From contig NZ_JBHSWJ010000002.1 of NCBI RefSeq assembly GCF_042661605.1, positions 2,976,001 through 3,040,000 on the forward strand: a stretch of DNA of 64,000 nt. Reading direction: 5' to 3'. Shown here in pieces: positions 33,229 through 42,744 of the stretch. The position numbers were made by a program, and so were the translations under genes. The notes under the pieces were generated by a model. It had not been told where the DNA came from and did no database searches. It was given only the letters and a program-made list of their open reading frames with translations. This DNA comes from Branchiibius cervicis (lineage in GTDB: Bacteria > Actinomycetota > Actinomycetes > Actinomycetales > Dermatophilaceae). Each line of letters starts with the position of its first letter. Position 1 is the stretch's first letter.

Positions 33229-33804
33229 GTGTCCGTCCGCCTCGGCCTGTTGGCCATCCTCTCCGAGGGTCCCGTGCACGGCTCCGGCCTGCGCGCGGAG
33301 TTCGAAGCCCGCACCGGCGGCACCTGGCCGCTGAACGTCGGTCAGGTCTTCACCACCCTCGGGCGCCTGGAGCGCGACGGCCTGGTCGAGCAGACCGGGC
33401 CCGCCGACGAGGAGGGCAAGATTGAATACGCCCTCACCGACGCCGGCCGCGCGCAGGTGCAGGCCTGGTGGGACTCACCGGTCGAGCGCGCCGGCAGCCC
33501 GCGCGACGAGCTGGCGATCAAGTTGGTGCTGGCCGTGACCTCCCCAGGGGTCGACGTACGCCGCGTGGTCCAGACCCAGCGCACCGCCTCCATGGCGCAA
33601 CTACGCGACCTGACCCGCCTCAAGCGGTCCTCGGAGAAGACCACGGACATCGCGTGGACCTTGCTGTTGGAGAACCACCTCTTCACCACGGAGGCCGAGG
33701 TGCGGTGGCTGGACTACGTCGAGTCGACGCTCACCCGCAGTCGCGGATCTGCGCGCACCGCAATCGTTTCCGACTCCCCCGCCACCCAGGAGGCCACCCC
33801 ATGA
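33229..33804 (+). CDS. PadR-family regulator of the adjacent ABC exporter
   Basis: 191 residues. The PadR winged helix is LGLLAILSEGPVHGSGLRAE, VGQVFTTLGRLERDGLVEQ and KIEYALTDAGRAQV. A C-terminal helical domain (about 100-175) would mediate dimerisation. GTG start after AGGAGC. The stop lies just before and overlaps the ABC ATPase ATG, the usual layout of self-regulated drug or peptide exporters in actinobacteria. Confidence 0.88.
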   Translation: MSVRLGLLAILSEGPVHGSGLRAEFEARTGGTWPLNVGQVFTTLGRLERDGLVEQTGPADEEGKIEYALTDAGRAQVQAWWDSPVERAGSPRDELAIKLVLAVTSPGVDVRRVVQTQRTASMAQLRDLTRLKRSSEKTTDIAWTLLLENHLFTTEAEVRWLDYVESTLTRSRGSARTAIVSDSPATQEATP

Positions 33805-34529
33805 GCGAGCAACCGATCCTGAGGATGCGCGGCGTCACCCGCATCCACGGCACCGGCCCGCAGGCAGTGCACGCACTGCGCGGAATCGACCTCGACGTCG
33901 CACGCGGCGAGCTGGTCGCGGTCATGGGCCCCTCCGGCTCCGGCAAATCGACCCTGCTCAACCTGGCCAGTGCGCTGGACACCCCGACCGACGGCTGGAT
34001 CACCGTCGACGGGGTCGACCTCAGCGAATTGAACCCGGCGCAGATCGCCCGCATACGGCGCCGCAAGATCGGCGTCGTCTTCCAGGACTTCAACCTGATC
34101 CCCTCGCTGACAGCAGGCGAGAACGTCTCCTTGCCGTTGGAGTTGGATGGCCTGTCCGTCCGCAATGCCCGGGCGGCTGCCTTGAAAAGCCTTGAGTTCG
34201 TGGGCTTGCCGGAGCTGATCGACCGCTACCCGGACGCCATGTCCGGTGGTCAACAGCAGCGGGTAGCCATCGCCCGGGCGCTCGTCGGCGAGCGCCGCCT
34301 GGTCGCGGCCGACGAGCCGACCGGCGCGCTGGATACCCAGACCGGCGAGGAAGTCCTGCGGGTGTTGCGCGAACGGTGCGACGACGGCGCCGGTGGCCTG
34401 CTGGTCACGCACGACGCGCGGCACGCCGCCTGGGCGGACCGGGTGATCTTCTTGCGCGACGGCCAGGTCGTCGATTCCACCGGCGTGGCGGCGCAGCCGG
34501 AGGACCTGCTGCGCGGGGTCGGCGCATGA
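33801..34529 (+). CDS. ABC transporter ATP-binding protein, LolD/MacB type
   Basis: 242 residues. Walker A is GPSGSGKST, the Q-loop is VVFQDFNLIPSLTAGENV, the signature SGGQQQR, Walker B RRLVAADEPTGALD and the H-loop VTHD. AGGAGG precedes the ATG. It pairs with the FtsX-like permease that overlaps its stop. Systems of this class move peptides, lipids or drugs rather than nutrients. Confidence 0.92.
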   Translation: MSEQPILRMRGVTRIHGTGPQAVHALRGIDLDVARGELVAVMGPSGSGKSTLLNLASALDTPTDGWITVDGVDLSELNPAQIARIRRRKIGVVFQDFNLIPSLTAGENVSLPLELDGLSVRNARAAALKSLEFVGLPELIDRYPDAMSGGQQQRVAIARALVGERRLVAADEPTGALDTQTGEEVLRVLRERCDDGAGGLLVTHDARHAAWADRVIFLRDGQVVDSTGVAAQPEDLLRGVGA

Positions 34530-37336
34530 CCCTCCTGGACGAACGGCCCACGACCTCCCCGCAGCCAGCCGTCTCGGGGGCGGCTGGCTGGCGGGGCAGT
34601 TGGCGGGTGTCCCTGCGGATGGCTCGCCGCGACGTACGCCGGCACAAGGGCCGCAGCGCGATCGTCGCCTTGATGGCCGGGTTGCCGATCGCGTTGCTGT
34701 GCTTCGCCTTCACGATGGCCGCAACGGTCACGATCACCGGGGCTGAGCGGATCCCCTCGGAGCTGGGTAGCGCCACCGCAGCCGTGAGCGTTGCCCAACT
34801 GGGCCAGGTCGTATCGCAAGAACCGGACGGCAACGGCTGGGGGTGCTGCTCGGACGAGAAGGGCCTGAACATTCCGGGGTATCCCGCGAACGGAACCCTC
34901 TCGGCGCAAACGGCGGCCATCGGCGCGTTCGTCAATGGGCGCGCGGTCATCGACTTCACCGCCAGCGGTCGCGTGCAGTTGTCCGGATCCAATCCCGAAG
35001 CGCAGATCGGCCAGCTCAACCCGGATGGAGGCTCAACCCCGCTGGCCCGGCTGGTCGAGGGCAGCTGGCCAACCGGGCCGACCGAGGCCGTCATCTCGCG
35101 CGACAGCCGCATCGGCTCGTTGCCGACGCGGGGAGACCTCACCGTGTTGCTGAACGGCCAGCGATACCCCCTCACCGTGGTCGGCGTCGTCGACACCGCC
35201 GCACGCGTTGACGTATTCACGCCGTTGGAAGTCGGCGCTCGCAACACTCCGGCGTGGCTGATCGAGCGCGCGGCACCGGTCACATGGGCGGAGGTCCAGC
35301 GACTGAACCGCTACGGGCTGGCGGTGCTGTCCGCCGAGGTGTTGCGCAATCCGCCACCCGCGAGCGAGGTCGACAACCGCGTGGCAGATACCGGTCTCTA
35401 CGCGCTCGGTGCGCTGTTCCTTGCCTTGATCGTCATCCTGCTCACGGCTCCGGCGTTCGCAGTCAGCGCCTCCCGCCAGCGCAGGACCCTTGCTCTCGCC
35501 GCAGCCAACGGCGCCGAACAACGGCAGTTGCGGCGCGCCGTACTCGCGCAGGGAGTCGTGCTCGGGGCGCTCTCGGTGATCGGTGGAGCCGTCGTAGGCG
35601 TCGGAGCCGCCTATGCGCTGAGCCAGTGGTTCCCGCCGACGTATTCCTGGGGCGGACCGTGGGACGTGCCGTGGCTCGCCATCCTGGGAGTTTGCCTGCT
35701 CGGTGTCGTCGCGTGCGTCGTTGCGGCGCTGCTGCCGGCATTTCGACTGGGGCGCCTTGATGTCGTCGGAGTGATGAAGGGGCACAGCGTCTCGCCGGCG
35801 CCACGGCGATGGCTCGCGGTGCTTGGACTGGCCTCGACGCTCACGGCAACGGCATTCCTCCTGTTGGCTCCGGTCAGCGACTCGCACTTCGTCACCGCCT
35901 CGCCGACCAGGGAGTTCTGCGCAGCGGCCATCATCGCGCTGTGCCTGGGCGGGCTGATGACCGTGCCGTGGCTGCTGGTGACTCTCGGGCGACACAGTTC
36001 GCGACTGCCGGTCGCCCTACGGATGGCCGCACGTGACACCGCCCGCCACCGGTCCCGCTCGATCCCGACGGTCGCCGCCACACTGGCCGCGACTGCCGCG
36101 GTCGTCGCGGCGCTGGTGTCGTTCGCGTCGATGGACTCCTACGAGGCGCGCAACTACGTGGCATCCACCGTGCCCGGCGAGTCGTTCGTGAACTCGCTCT
36201 ACGACGGCAGCCCCGCCGCGACCCGAGAAGTCACCGCCGCGGTCCGGCAGTTGTATCCCCATTTCGTCATCACGCCGCTGCGCGTCGTGTCAGACCCCTA
36301 CGTCGTGGCCGCAAGCAGCTACAACCCGCAGGACAACAAACCGGTGACGAAGGGCCATATCACGGCGGTCCTGCTACCCGGATGCACGCTGGAGCAAGCG
36401 GCGCAGCCTCCGTCGACCGGCTGGAGCAGCGATCGCTCGCTGCCCAACCCGGACCATTGCAGCCGCTACTCCAGTTCGGGTTTCACAACCAACAGCAGCC
36501 TGGCGGTGCTGCCGGCGAGCGAGATCGAGCGGCGCCTCGACCTGTCCGCGGGACAACGCGCGGCGCTCGATCGCGGCGCGCTGGTCATGCTCGGAGACGC
36601 CCTACCTCAGGTCGTCACCGTGGCCGGTGCGGACTACACGGTCGGAAACGAGACCACCTACCGCGATGTCGTCGAACACGCCGGTGTTCCGGTGGTGGCC
36701 ATCGCGCCGACCATCGACAACGGGGCGGCCTTCACCTCCGTCGCCGGTGTCCTGACCACCCCGCAGACGGCGGCATCGCTGGGCTGGACCGATCACCTGG
36801 CCGATGGCGGCGCGCTCGTCCGCAACCCCGCCGGATCGATCAGTGAGCAAGCCGAGCAGCGCATCGACGACCAGTTGACGACAACCTCATTCGCCGTGGA
36901 GCGCGGTTTCCGCAGCAGCAGCGCAACCATCGTCGCGGTCCTTCTCGCCGTGCTGCTGACCTTGCTCCTCGTCACCACCTTGACCTCCACCGCGCTGGCG
37001 ATGGCCGAGCAGCGCGCCGACGACGCGACGATGGCAGCGGTCGGTGCCACCCGGCGTACCCGCAGGTTGATGGCGGCCGGGCACGCCTACTGGCTGGGCA
37101 TCCTCGCGACTGTTTTCGGTGCACTGGCGGGGGTCGTCGTCGGCCAAGGGCTGGCCCGACTCGCGGTCGCGCAGCGGATGGCCTACGCGGACGGCACGGT
37201 CCCCGACGCCACGGTCTTCGTCACGATCCCGTGGCTCTCGATCGTCGCGATCGTGGTCATCGCACCGCTGGTCGCCGCCGCGCTGGCCTGGCTCGCCGTA
37301 CGCAAAGCCCCACGGGTCACGCGCCGCGCTACCTGA
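34526..37336 (+). CDS. ABC transporter permease with two FtsX domains
   Basis: 936 residues. An N-terminal helix (RSAIVALMAGLPIALLCFAF) is followed by a large external domain and three helices near 290-420, then a second copy of this layout with helices near 505-540 and 790-930. The FtsX domains occur at ALAAANGAEQRQLRRAVLAQ and ATMAAVGATRRTRRLMAAGH. The duplicated layout makes one chain the equivalent of a permease dimer. External Cys pairs (WGCCSD and PGCTLEQ) may be oxidised. Coupled to the ATPase by overlap. Confidence 0.9.
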   Translation: MTLLDERPTTSPQPAVSGAAGWRGSWRVSLRMARRDVRRHKGRSAIVALMAGLPIALLCFAFTMAATVTITGAERIPSELGSATAAVSVAQLGQVVSQEPDGNGWGCCSDEKGLNIPGYPANGTLSAQTAAIGAFVNGRAVIDFTASGRVQLSGSNPEAQIGQLNPDGGSTPLARLVEGSWPTGPTEAVISRDSRIGSLPTRGDLTVLLNGQRYPLTVVGVVDTAARVDVFTPLEVGARNTPAWLIERAAPVTWAEVQRLNRYGLAVLSAEVLRNPPPASEVDNRVADTGLYALGALFLALIVILLTAPAFAVSASRQRRTLALAAANGAEQRQLRRAVLAQGVVLGALSVIGGAVVGVGAAYALSQWFPPTYSWGGPWDVPWLAILGVCLLGVVACVVAALLPAFRLGRLDVVGVMKGHSVSPAPRRWLAVLGLASTLTATAFLLLAPVSDSHFVTASPTREFCAAAIIALCLGGLMTVPWLLVTLGRHSSRLPVALRMAARDTARHRSRSIPTVAATLAATAAVVAALVSFASMDSYEARNYVASTVPGESFVNSLYDGSPAATREVTAAVRQLYPHFVITPLRVVSDPYVVAASSYNPQDNKPVTKGHITAVLLPGCTLEQAAQPPSTGWSSDRSLPNPDHCSRYSSSGFTTNSSLAVLPASEIERRLDLSAGQRAALDRGALVMLGDALPQVVTVAGADYTVGNETTYRDVVEHAGVPVVAIAPTIDNGAAFTSVAGVLTTPQTAASLGWTDHLADGGALVRNPAGSISEQAEQRIDDQLTTTSFAVERGFRSSSATIVAVLLAVLLTLLLVTTLTSTALAMAEQRADDATMAAVGATRRTRRLMAAGHAYWLGILATVFGALAGVVVGQGLARLAVAQRMAYADGTVPDATVFVTIPWLSIVAIVVIAPLVAAALAWLAVRKAPRVTRRAT

Positions 37337-37379
37337 GCGGGGCAACAGAGCCGAAACACTCCTCGTCTAGCGTGGCGGT

Positions 37380-38445
37380 GTGGATGTAGCGGTGATCGGA
37401 GCGACCGGCGACATCGGACGGCAGATCTGTGCGCAGCTGATCGAGCGCCGGGTGGTGCCGACGACCTCGCGACTGCAGTTGGTCGGCCGCCGCGGGGTTC
37501 GTCGCAGACCGCCGCCCACGGACTGCGGGCCGACCTGCGCGACGCCTACTCCGAGCACGCGCCGCTGATCGACGTTGCCGTTGCCCCGGAGGACGTCGTC
37601 GCCGACGTCATCATCATGGCCGCCGGGGCCACGCCCCCGCCTCGCCGGGTGCGGTGGTCGACCGCCGTGAGTTGGCGGCGGTCAACGCCCGGGTCTTCAC
37701 GGCGTACGCCGAGCGCCTGGCCGAACACGGGGCCGGCCACGAGGTCGTGATCGTCGTCTCCAACCCGGTCGAGCTCGCGGTCGGGATCCTGGCCAAAGCC
37801 CTCGGCCGGCACCGGGTGATCGGGATGGGCGCCTGGCTGGACACCCTGCGCTTCCGCCGCGAGATCGCCTCCACCCTGGGCTTCCCGCGGCAGCGGATCG
37901 GCGGCTTCGTGGTCGGCCCGCACGGGGATGACATGGTGCCGCTGTGGTCGACGGTGCGGGTGACCGGACTGACCGTGCCGGAGCGGAAGGTCGCGGTACG
38001 CCGGGCCCGGGGCGACCGTTCCCTGGATGACTTCACCGCCGAGATCGACGCCGCCAAGACCCGGATCGCGGAACTGGCCTCGTTGGACATGACGGCGGCG
38101 TTCGCAGAGATCTACGACTGGCCGCCGGATCTGCGCACGGTCACCCGCCCATGGCTGACCCACCAGAGCGGGGCCAAAACTGCTTCCGGTACGGCGAACG
38201 CCACCGTCGAGCTGATCGACACCCTGTTCGACGGTCGGGAGATCGTCGTGGCGGGACAGGTCCGTCTCGACGGCGAGATCTCAGTGGGCGGCGAACCCGT
38301 GCGCTCGGTGACCGGGGTCCCGGTGATCCTCGGACCGGAAGGTTGGAAGCAGGTAGTGCTGGACGACCTCGCGCCCGATGAGGAGCGGCGGCTCCGGGCC
38401 AGCCTGGACAAGACCGATGCCATGCTCGCGCCGTGGGAGGTGTGA
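37380..38445 (+). CDS. Lactate/malate dehydrogenase-family protein (two frameshifts)
   Basis: The GTG start encodes VAVIGATGDIGRQICAQLIE, a Rossmann motif with GATGDIG. As written the frame breaks twice. Adding one G at the G4 run 37494-37497 gives SSQTAAHGLRADLRDAYSEH and VIIMAAGAT. Adding one C near 37635-37641 restores ELAAVNARVFTAYAERL, VVIVVSNPVELAVGILAKAL and the long C-terminal half. The reconstructed protein has about 355 residues. The N(A)PVE motif and G(M)GAWLDTLRFR match the LDH/MDH superfamily, where Asp-Arg bind a 2-hydroxyacid. The exact substrate cannot be read. It overlaps the ACT-domain gene. Confidence 0.72.
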
Positions 38446-38963
38446 TGGAGACCGACGACCAGATCGGCTACGTCGCCTTCGTGCGCGGCGTCGACCGCAC
38501 CGGCACCCTGACCTCGATCGCGACCGCCATCTCGACGCGGGGCATCAGCTGTGATTCCTTCGCCACCAACGATTTTCGTAGCGGAACGGCCGCCATCACG
38601 GCCGTCTTCCGGACCTCGGAGCGGCTCCAGCGGGCCCTGGCGCGCACGCTCAAGCGGCTACCCGCCGTACATCAGGTCGTCATCCTGCCGCTGACCGATG
38701 AGCGGGTGCACGCCAGCGCGGTCCTGGCCTTCCCCGACGGCCAGCCGTTCCACCCGCCGCCCAACGTCACGCTGCGCTGGTCCGGGGATCCCACCCGCGG
38801 CCAGCCGGTGCTGATGGAGGGCCAGTTCGTCCAGGTGCAGACCACCGTCGAATCGGCGACGGAGACGGGCGCCGACCTGGTGGCGATGGCGATACTGCCC
38901 CCACGGGTTGTCGAGGGGATCGACGTTGTTGAGGGTGCCCGGCCCGCAACGGATCCTCAATAA
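38445..38963 (+). CDS. ACT-domain protein
   Basis: 172 residues. The first 75 form an ACT-like domain: IGYVAFVRGVDRTGTLTSIA, ISCDSFATNDFRSG, RLPAVHQVVILPL. Such domains bind amino acids or other small acids. The rest (ASAVLAFPDGQPFHPPPNVT and beyond) has no known motif. The ATG overlaps the stop of the dehydrogenase-like gene, so a regulatory subunit for that enzyme is a fair guess, not proven. Confidence 0.7.
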   Translation: METDDQIGYVAFVRGVDRTGTLTSIATAISTRGISCDSFATNDFRSGTAAITAVFRTSERLQRALARTLKRLPAVHQVVILPLTDERVHASAVLAFPDGQPFHPPPNVTLRWSGDPTRGQPVLMEGQFVQVQTTVESATETGADLVAMAILPPRVVEGIDVVEGARPATDPQ

Positions 38964-39016
38964 CCTCGATCTCCTCAGGATCGGCCCCACCGGTTCGCGA
39001 CCATCCATCGCGTGTG

Positions 39017-39046
39017 TCATCATATGAACAATTCTTCACATGATGA
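39017..39046. promoter_or_regulatory. ArsR-type operator
   Basis: TCATCATATGAA (39017-39028) and TTCACATGATGA (39035-39046) form an inverted repeat with 12-base arms and one mismatch around CAATTC. It lies 23 bases before the ArsR-family start. The AT-rich palindrome stands out from its surroundings and is the probable autoregulatory site. Confidence 0.72.
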
Positions 39047-39069
39047 AGGTGCGATCCCAGGAGGTACGA

Positions 39070-39402
39070 ATGTCCGTCCCGCTCTATCAGGCAAAGGCCG
39101 AGTTCTTCCGCACCCTCGGGCACCCGGTCCGTATCCGGATCCTGGAACTGCTCTCCGAGCGTGAACACGCCGTCCACGAACTGCTCGCCGAGATCGGCGT
39201 CGAAGCCTCCAGCCTGTCCCAGCAACTGAGTGTGTTGCGCCGCTCGGCACTGGTCACCTCACAGCGGCGGGACGGCGAGGTCATCTACGCGATCGCCGTA
39301 CCCGAAGTGAACGACCTGCTGCAGGCCGCCCGACAGATCCTGTCGGCGGTCGCCTCCGAGCAAGCGGAACTGGTCGCCCAACTCGCCCGCACCACCCACT
39401 GA
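39070..39402 (+). CDS. ArsR/SmtB-family regulator
   Basis: 110 residues from ATG 39070, which has AGGAGG upstream. The winged helix is KAEFFRTLGHPVRIRILELL, HELLAEIGVEASSLSQQLSV, LVTSQRRDGEVIYAIAV. It has no cysteines, so the usual Cys-rich metal sites of ArsR and SmtB alpha-3 are absent. It may sense a non-metal signal, as in SdpR-like or redox types. It is followed after seven bases by a SulP transporter, its likely target. Confidence 0.88.
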   Translation: MSVPLYQAKAEFFRTLGHPVRIRILELLSEREHAVHELLAEIGVEASSLSQQLSVLRRSALVTSQRRDGEVIYAIAVPEVNDLLQAARQILSAVASEQAELVAQLARTTH

Positions 39403-39409
39403 AAGCGCC

Positions 39410-41125
39410 ATGAGCACGACCGCTGGGTCCGTCACGCCCCTACGCCGCGTGACCCGCCTGCTACCCACCCGCGCCGACCTCGAGCAGATGCGCACCAACC
39501 CACGCCGCGACCTGCTCGCCGGCCTCATGGTCGCGCTCGTCGCGCTGCCGCTGGCCCTCGGTTTCGGCATCAGTTCCGGAGCCGGCGCCGCCGCCGGCAT
39601 CGCGACGGCCATCATCGCCGGCCTGGTGGCGGCGGTCTTCGGCGGCAGCAACCTGCAGGTGAGCGGGCCGACCGGGGCGATGACCGTCGTACTGGTCCCG
39701 ATCGTCGCAACGTACGGCGTGTCCAGCGTTCTCGTCGTCGGCATCCTGGCCGGTGTGCTGCTGGTGATCCTCGCACTCGCAGGGGCCGGCCGGGTGATGC
39801 GCTACGTGCCGGTGCCGGTCATCGAGGGCTTCACCATCGGCATCGCGTTGATCATCGGTCTCCAACAGGTGCCTGGCGCTCTCGGCGTCCACGTCAAGGC
39901 CGACGGGGTGATCGCAACGGCCATCGCATCGGTGCAGGACTGGTTCAAACACCCCCAGTGGGCTCCGGTGCTGATCGCGCTCGCGGTCGCTGCGGCCATC
40001 CTGTTACTCGCCCGCGTCCGACCCGGCATCCCGGTCGCCCTGCCGGCGATCATCGTGGTCACCGTCGCAAACCTCGTGATGCATCTGGGCGCGGAGCAGA
40101 TCGGCAAGGTTCCCGCCGGGTTGCCCGCACCGAGCCTGCCCGACCTTTCCCCCGGCGCCATGCGCCAGCTGGTGATCCCGGCCATCGCGGTAGCAGCGCT
40201 CGCCGCCTTGGAGTCGCTGATGTCGGCCAGCGCAGCCGACGCGATGACCGTCGGGCAACGGCACGACTCGGACCGCGAACTCTTCGGACAGGGCCTGGCC
40301 AACATCACCGCGCCGCTTTTCGGCGGCGTTCCCGCCACCGGCGCCATCGCGCGCACCGCCGTCAACGTGAAGACCGGCGCGCACTCCCGGCTCGCCGCGA
40401 TCACGCACTCGCTGCTGCTGCTGATCGTGGTCCTGGTCGCCGGTGGGCTGGTCGGCAAGATCCCGCTCGCAGCACTGGCCGGTGTGCTGATCGCGACCGC
40501 CGTCAGCATGGTCAGCGTCTCCAGCGTCCGCACCCTGATGCGCGCCACGAAGCAGGATGCCGCGGTCCTCGCGATCACCGCCGTGGCCACCGTCGCGTTG
40601 GACCTGGTCGAGGCCGTCATCATCGGCATGATCGTGGCCGGCGGCCTGGCTCTGAAACAAGTCGCTGCGAGCGCCGCGGTGAGCACCGAAGACGTTGCGG
40701 CTCTTGCCGATTCGCGCGCCGACGACCTGGAGCGTGAGCACCTGCTCGACGAACACATCGTCGTGTACCGGTTGGAAGGGCCGTTGTTCTTCGCCGCCGC
40801 CCACGACTTCCTGCTCGAGCTGACCCGGGTCAGCGACGTGCGGGTGGTGGTGTTGCGGATGGCGCATCTGACGGCGATCGACGCCACCGGTGCCGCGACC
40901 CTGGCCGACGTCATCACCCGGCTCGAGCGGCGCGGGATCACCGTGATGCTGTCCGGGGTGCGACCTGAGCACGCGGCGATCCTGCAGGGCCTGGGCGTCT
41001 ACGACACGATGGCCCACGAGCGGCACATCTTCGCGACAACCCCCGAGGCGATCGCGCATGCGCGCGTCCACGCCTCTCGCCTCCCGCACGACCCGGGCTC
41101 GCCGGTCGAACACGCCACGGCCTGA
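39410..41125 (+). CDS. SulP-family anion transporter with STAS domain
   Basis: 571 residues. About 12-14 helices span 30-420, with the SulP blocks RRDLLAGLMVALVALPLALG, GSNLQVSGPTGAMTVVL, ALESLMSASAADAMT and ANITAPLFGGVPATGAIART. The C-terminal STAS domain (about 440-550) has VYRLEGPLFFAAAHDFLLEL and LRMAHLTAIDATGAATLADV. SulP carriers move sulfate, bicarbonate or other anions, and the sequence does not settle which. Co-transcribed with an ArsR-family gene. Confidence 0.92.
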   Translation: MSTTAGSVTPLRRVTRLLPTRADLEQMRTNPRRDLLAGLMVALVALPLALGFGISSGAGAAAGIATAIIAGLVAAVFGGSNLQVSGPTGAMTVVLVPIVATYGVSSVLVVGILAGVLLVILALAGAGRVMRYVPVPVIEGFTIGIALIIGLQQVPGALGVHVKADGVIATAIASVQDWFKHPQWAPVLIALAVAAAILLLARVRPGIPVALPAIIVVTVANLVMHLGAEQIGKVPAGLPAPSLPDLSPGAMRQLVIPAIAVAALAALESLMSASAADAMTVGQRHDSDRELFGQGLANITAPLFGGVPATGAIARTAVNVKTGAHSRLAAITHSLLLLIVVLVAGGLVGKIPLAALAGVLIATAVSMVSVSSVRTLMRATKQDAAVLAITAVATVALDLVEAVIIGMIVAGGLALKQVAASAAVSTEDVAALADSRADDLEREHLLDEHIVVYRLEGPLFFAAAHDFLLELTRVSDVRVVVLRMAHLTAIDATGAATLADVITRLERRGITVMLSGVRPEHAAILQGLGVYDTMAHERHIFATTPEAIAHARVHASRLPHDPGSPVEHATA

Positions 41126-41163
41126 GTAATCACCGCTCGAACGACGCTGATACGTTCGACGTA

Positions 41164-41236
41164 CGACACGGGGTGCCCCGCCGGGGCTGAGATCACACCC
41201 GTCGAACCTGATCGAGTTCGTACTCGCGAAGGGAAT
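41164..41236 (+). ncRNA. TPP riboswitch (THI element)
   Basis: The conserved parts are present in order: ACGGGGTGCCCC, GGGGCTGAGATCACACCCG, GAACCTGATC and a closing CGCGAAGGGA. The last GAAGGGA also serves as the ribosome site for the thiM start at 41244. This layout suggests translational control: bound thiamine pyrophosphate hides the site. Confidence 0.93.
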
Positions 41237-41243
41237 GTCCGTC

Positions 41244-42079
41244 ATGTCGCACACCCCTGACGTGCTCACTGCCACGCCGATGCCCGGGGAAGCACTGCAC
41301 GCGCTGCGTGCGGCGCGTCCGCTCACCCAGTGCATCACCAACGCCGTGGTCACGAACTTCACGGCGAACGTACTGCTCGCGCTCGGCGCGACTCCGGCCA
41401 TGACCGATGTGCCGACCGAAGCGGGACCGTTCGCGCCTGTTGCCGACGGCGTATTGATCAACCTGGGGACACCGCACGCCGAGCAACGCACCGCCGCCCG
41501 TGAGGTGCCGCCTGCCACCCGACGCTGGGTGCTCGACCCGGTCGCGGTCGGCTCACTGCCGGTGCGCACCGCGCTGGCCGCGGAGCTGCTCGCGCAACGT
41601 CCGGCGATCATCCGCGGCAATCCGTCGGAGATCCTCGCGCTCGCCGGCGCCGGTCGGGGCGGTCGCGGCGTCGACTCCTCGACACCACGGACGCGGCTAC
41701 CGACGTCGCAGTGGACCTCGCCCAACGATCGGGTGCCGTCATTGCCGTGTCAGGACCGATCGACCTGATCACCGACGGGGTCGAGGTGGTCCGGATCCAC
41801 GGCGGCGACCCGCTGTTGACCCTCGTCACAGGCGGCGGTTGCTCGCTCGGGGCGACCATGGCGGCCTTCCTCGGGGTCGCGTCGCCGCTGACCGCGGCCA
41901 CGACGGCGTCGTTGGTGCACGCCGTGGCCTCGGAGGCAGCCGCTGCGGCGAGCACCGGCCCGGGCTCCTTCGCCGTGGCCTTCCTCGACGCGCTTGCGGC
42001 CCTCGATCCCGCCGAGCTGGACGCCCCGAACCGGCTCACCCGACGTCCCGCCGCAGCCCTGGTGAGGGGTGACGCATGA
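41244..42079 (+). CDS. thiM: Hydroxyethylthiazole kinase (one frameshift)
   Basis: I choose ATG 41244, nine bases after the riboswitch-embedded GAAGGGA, over ATG 41235, which abuts it. The first part has LTQCITNAVVTNFTANVLLA, DVPTEAGPFAPVADGVLINL, DPVAVGSLPVRT and IIRGNPSEILAL. Adding one C at 41675-41679 joins it to DLAQRSGAVIAVSGPIDLIT and TLVTGGGCSLGATMAAFL with the catalytic Cys. The reconstructed length is about 278 residues. It phosphorylates the thiazole alcohol for thiamine salvage. Overlaps thiE. Confidence 0.9.
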
Positions 42080-42744
42080 TGCACGCGGACCTCGCACTAC
42101 ACCTGGTCACCGACGACCGGCTCACGCTCGACCGGCTGCTCGAGGTCGTCGAGGAAGCCGTCGCGGGAGGGGTCACCGTGGTGCAGTTGCGGGCCAAATC
42201 GGCCCCGGCACGCAACCAGGTCGCGGCACTCGTGGCCCTGTCGGCGCTGCTGCGCGGCTCGGCTGCCCTCGTCGTCAACGATCGCGTGGACATCGCTCTG
42301 GCTGCTCGCGACGTGGGTGCGCAGGTCGACGGTGTCCATCTGGGTCAGCAGGACGTGCCACCGAGCACCGCCCGACGACTGCTCGGCCGACGGGCGCTGG
42401 TCGGGTGGAGCGCTTCACGCATCGACGACCTCGCTGCACTGTCAACGTTTCCGGCTGGAACCGTCGACTACCTCGGGGTCGGCGCCGTACATCCGACCTC
42501 GACCAAACCCGATCACCCGCCGGCTCTGGGCATCGAGGGGTTCGGGCAGTTTGTCGCGGCTGCGGCATCCGTCCCGTGCGTCGCGATCGGCGGCATCGGA
42601 ACCGATGACGTGGCTGCCCTGCGCACCGCCGGGGCCGCCGGTGTGGCCGTGGTCAGTGCGATCTGCGCCGCGGACGATCCTCGAACGGCGACCGCCTCGC
42701 TGCGATCCCGCTGGGACGCCGCGGCTGCGGAGGGTGTGCGATGA
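42076..42744 (+). CDS. thiE: Thiamine-phosphate synthase
   Basis: 222 residues, a TIM barrel. It starts with LHLVTDDR and contains GGVTVVQLRAKSAPARNQV, ALVVNDRVDIALAARDVGAQ, DGVHLGQQDVP, GWSAS, DYLGVGAVHPTSTKPDHPP and CVAIGGIGTDDV. It joins HMP-PP and thiazole phosphate into thiamine phosphate. The ATG overlaps the thiM stop and the end overlaps thiD, a coupled thi operon under the TPP riboswitch. Confidence 0.94.
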   Translation: MMHADLALHLVTDDRLTLDRLLEVVEEAVAGGVTVVQLRAKSAPARNQVAALVALSALLRGSAALVVNDRVDIALAARDVGAQVDGVHLGQQDVPPSTARRLLGRRALVGWSASRIDDLAALSTFPAGTVDYLGVGAVHPTSTKPDHPPALGIEGFGQFVAAAASVPCVAIGGIGTDDVAALRTAGAAGVAVVSAICAADDPRTATASLRSRWDAAAAEGVR

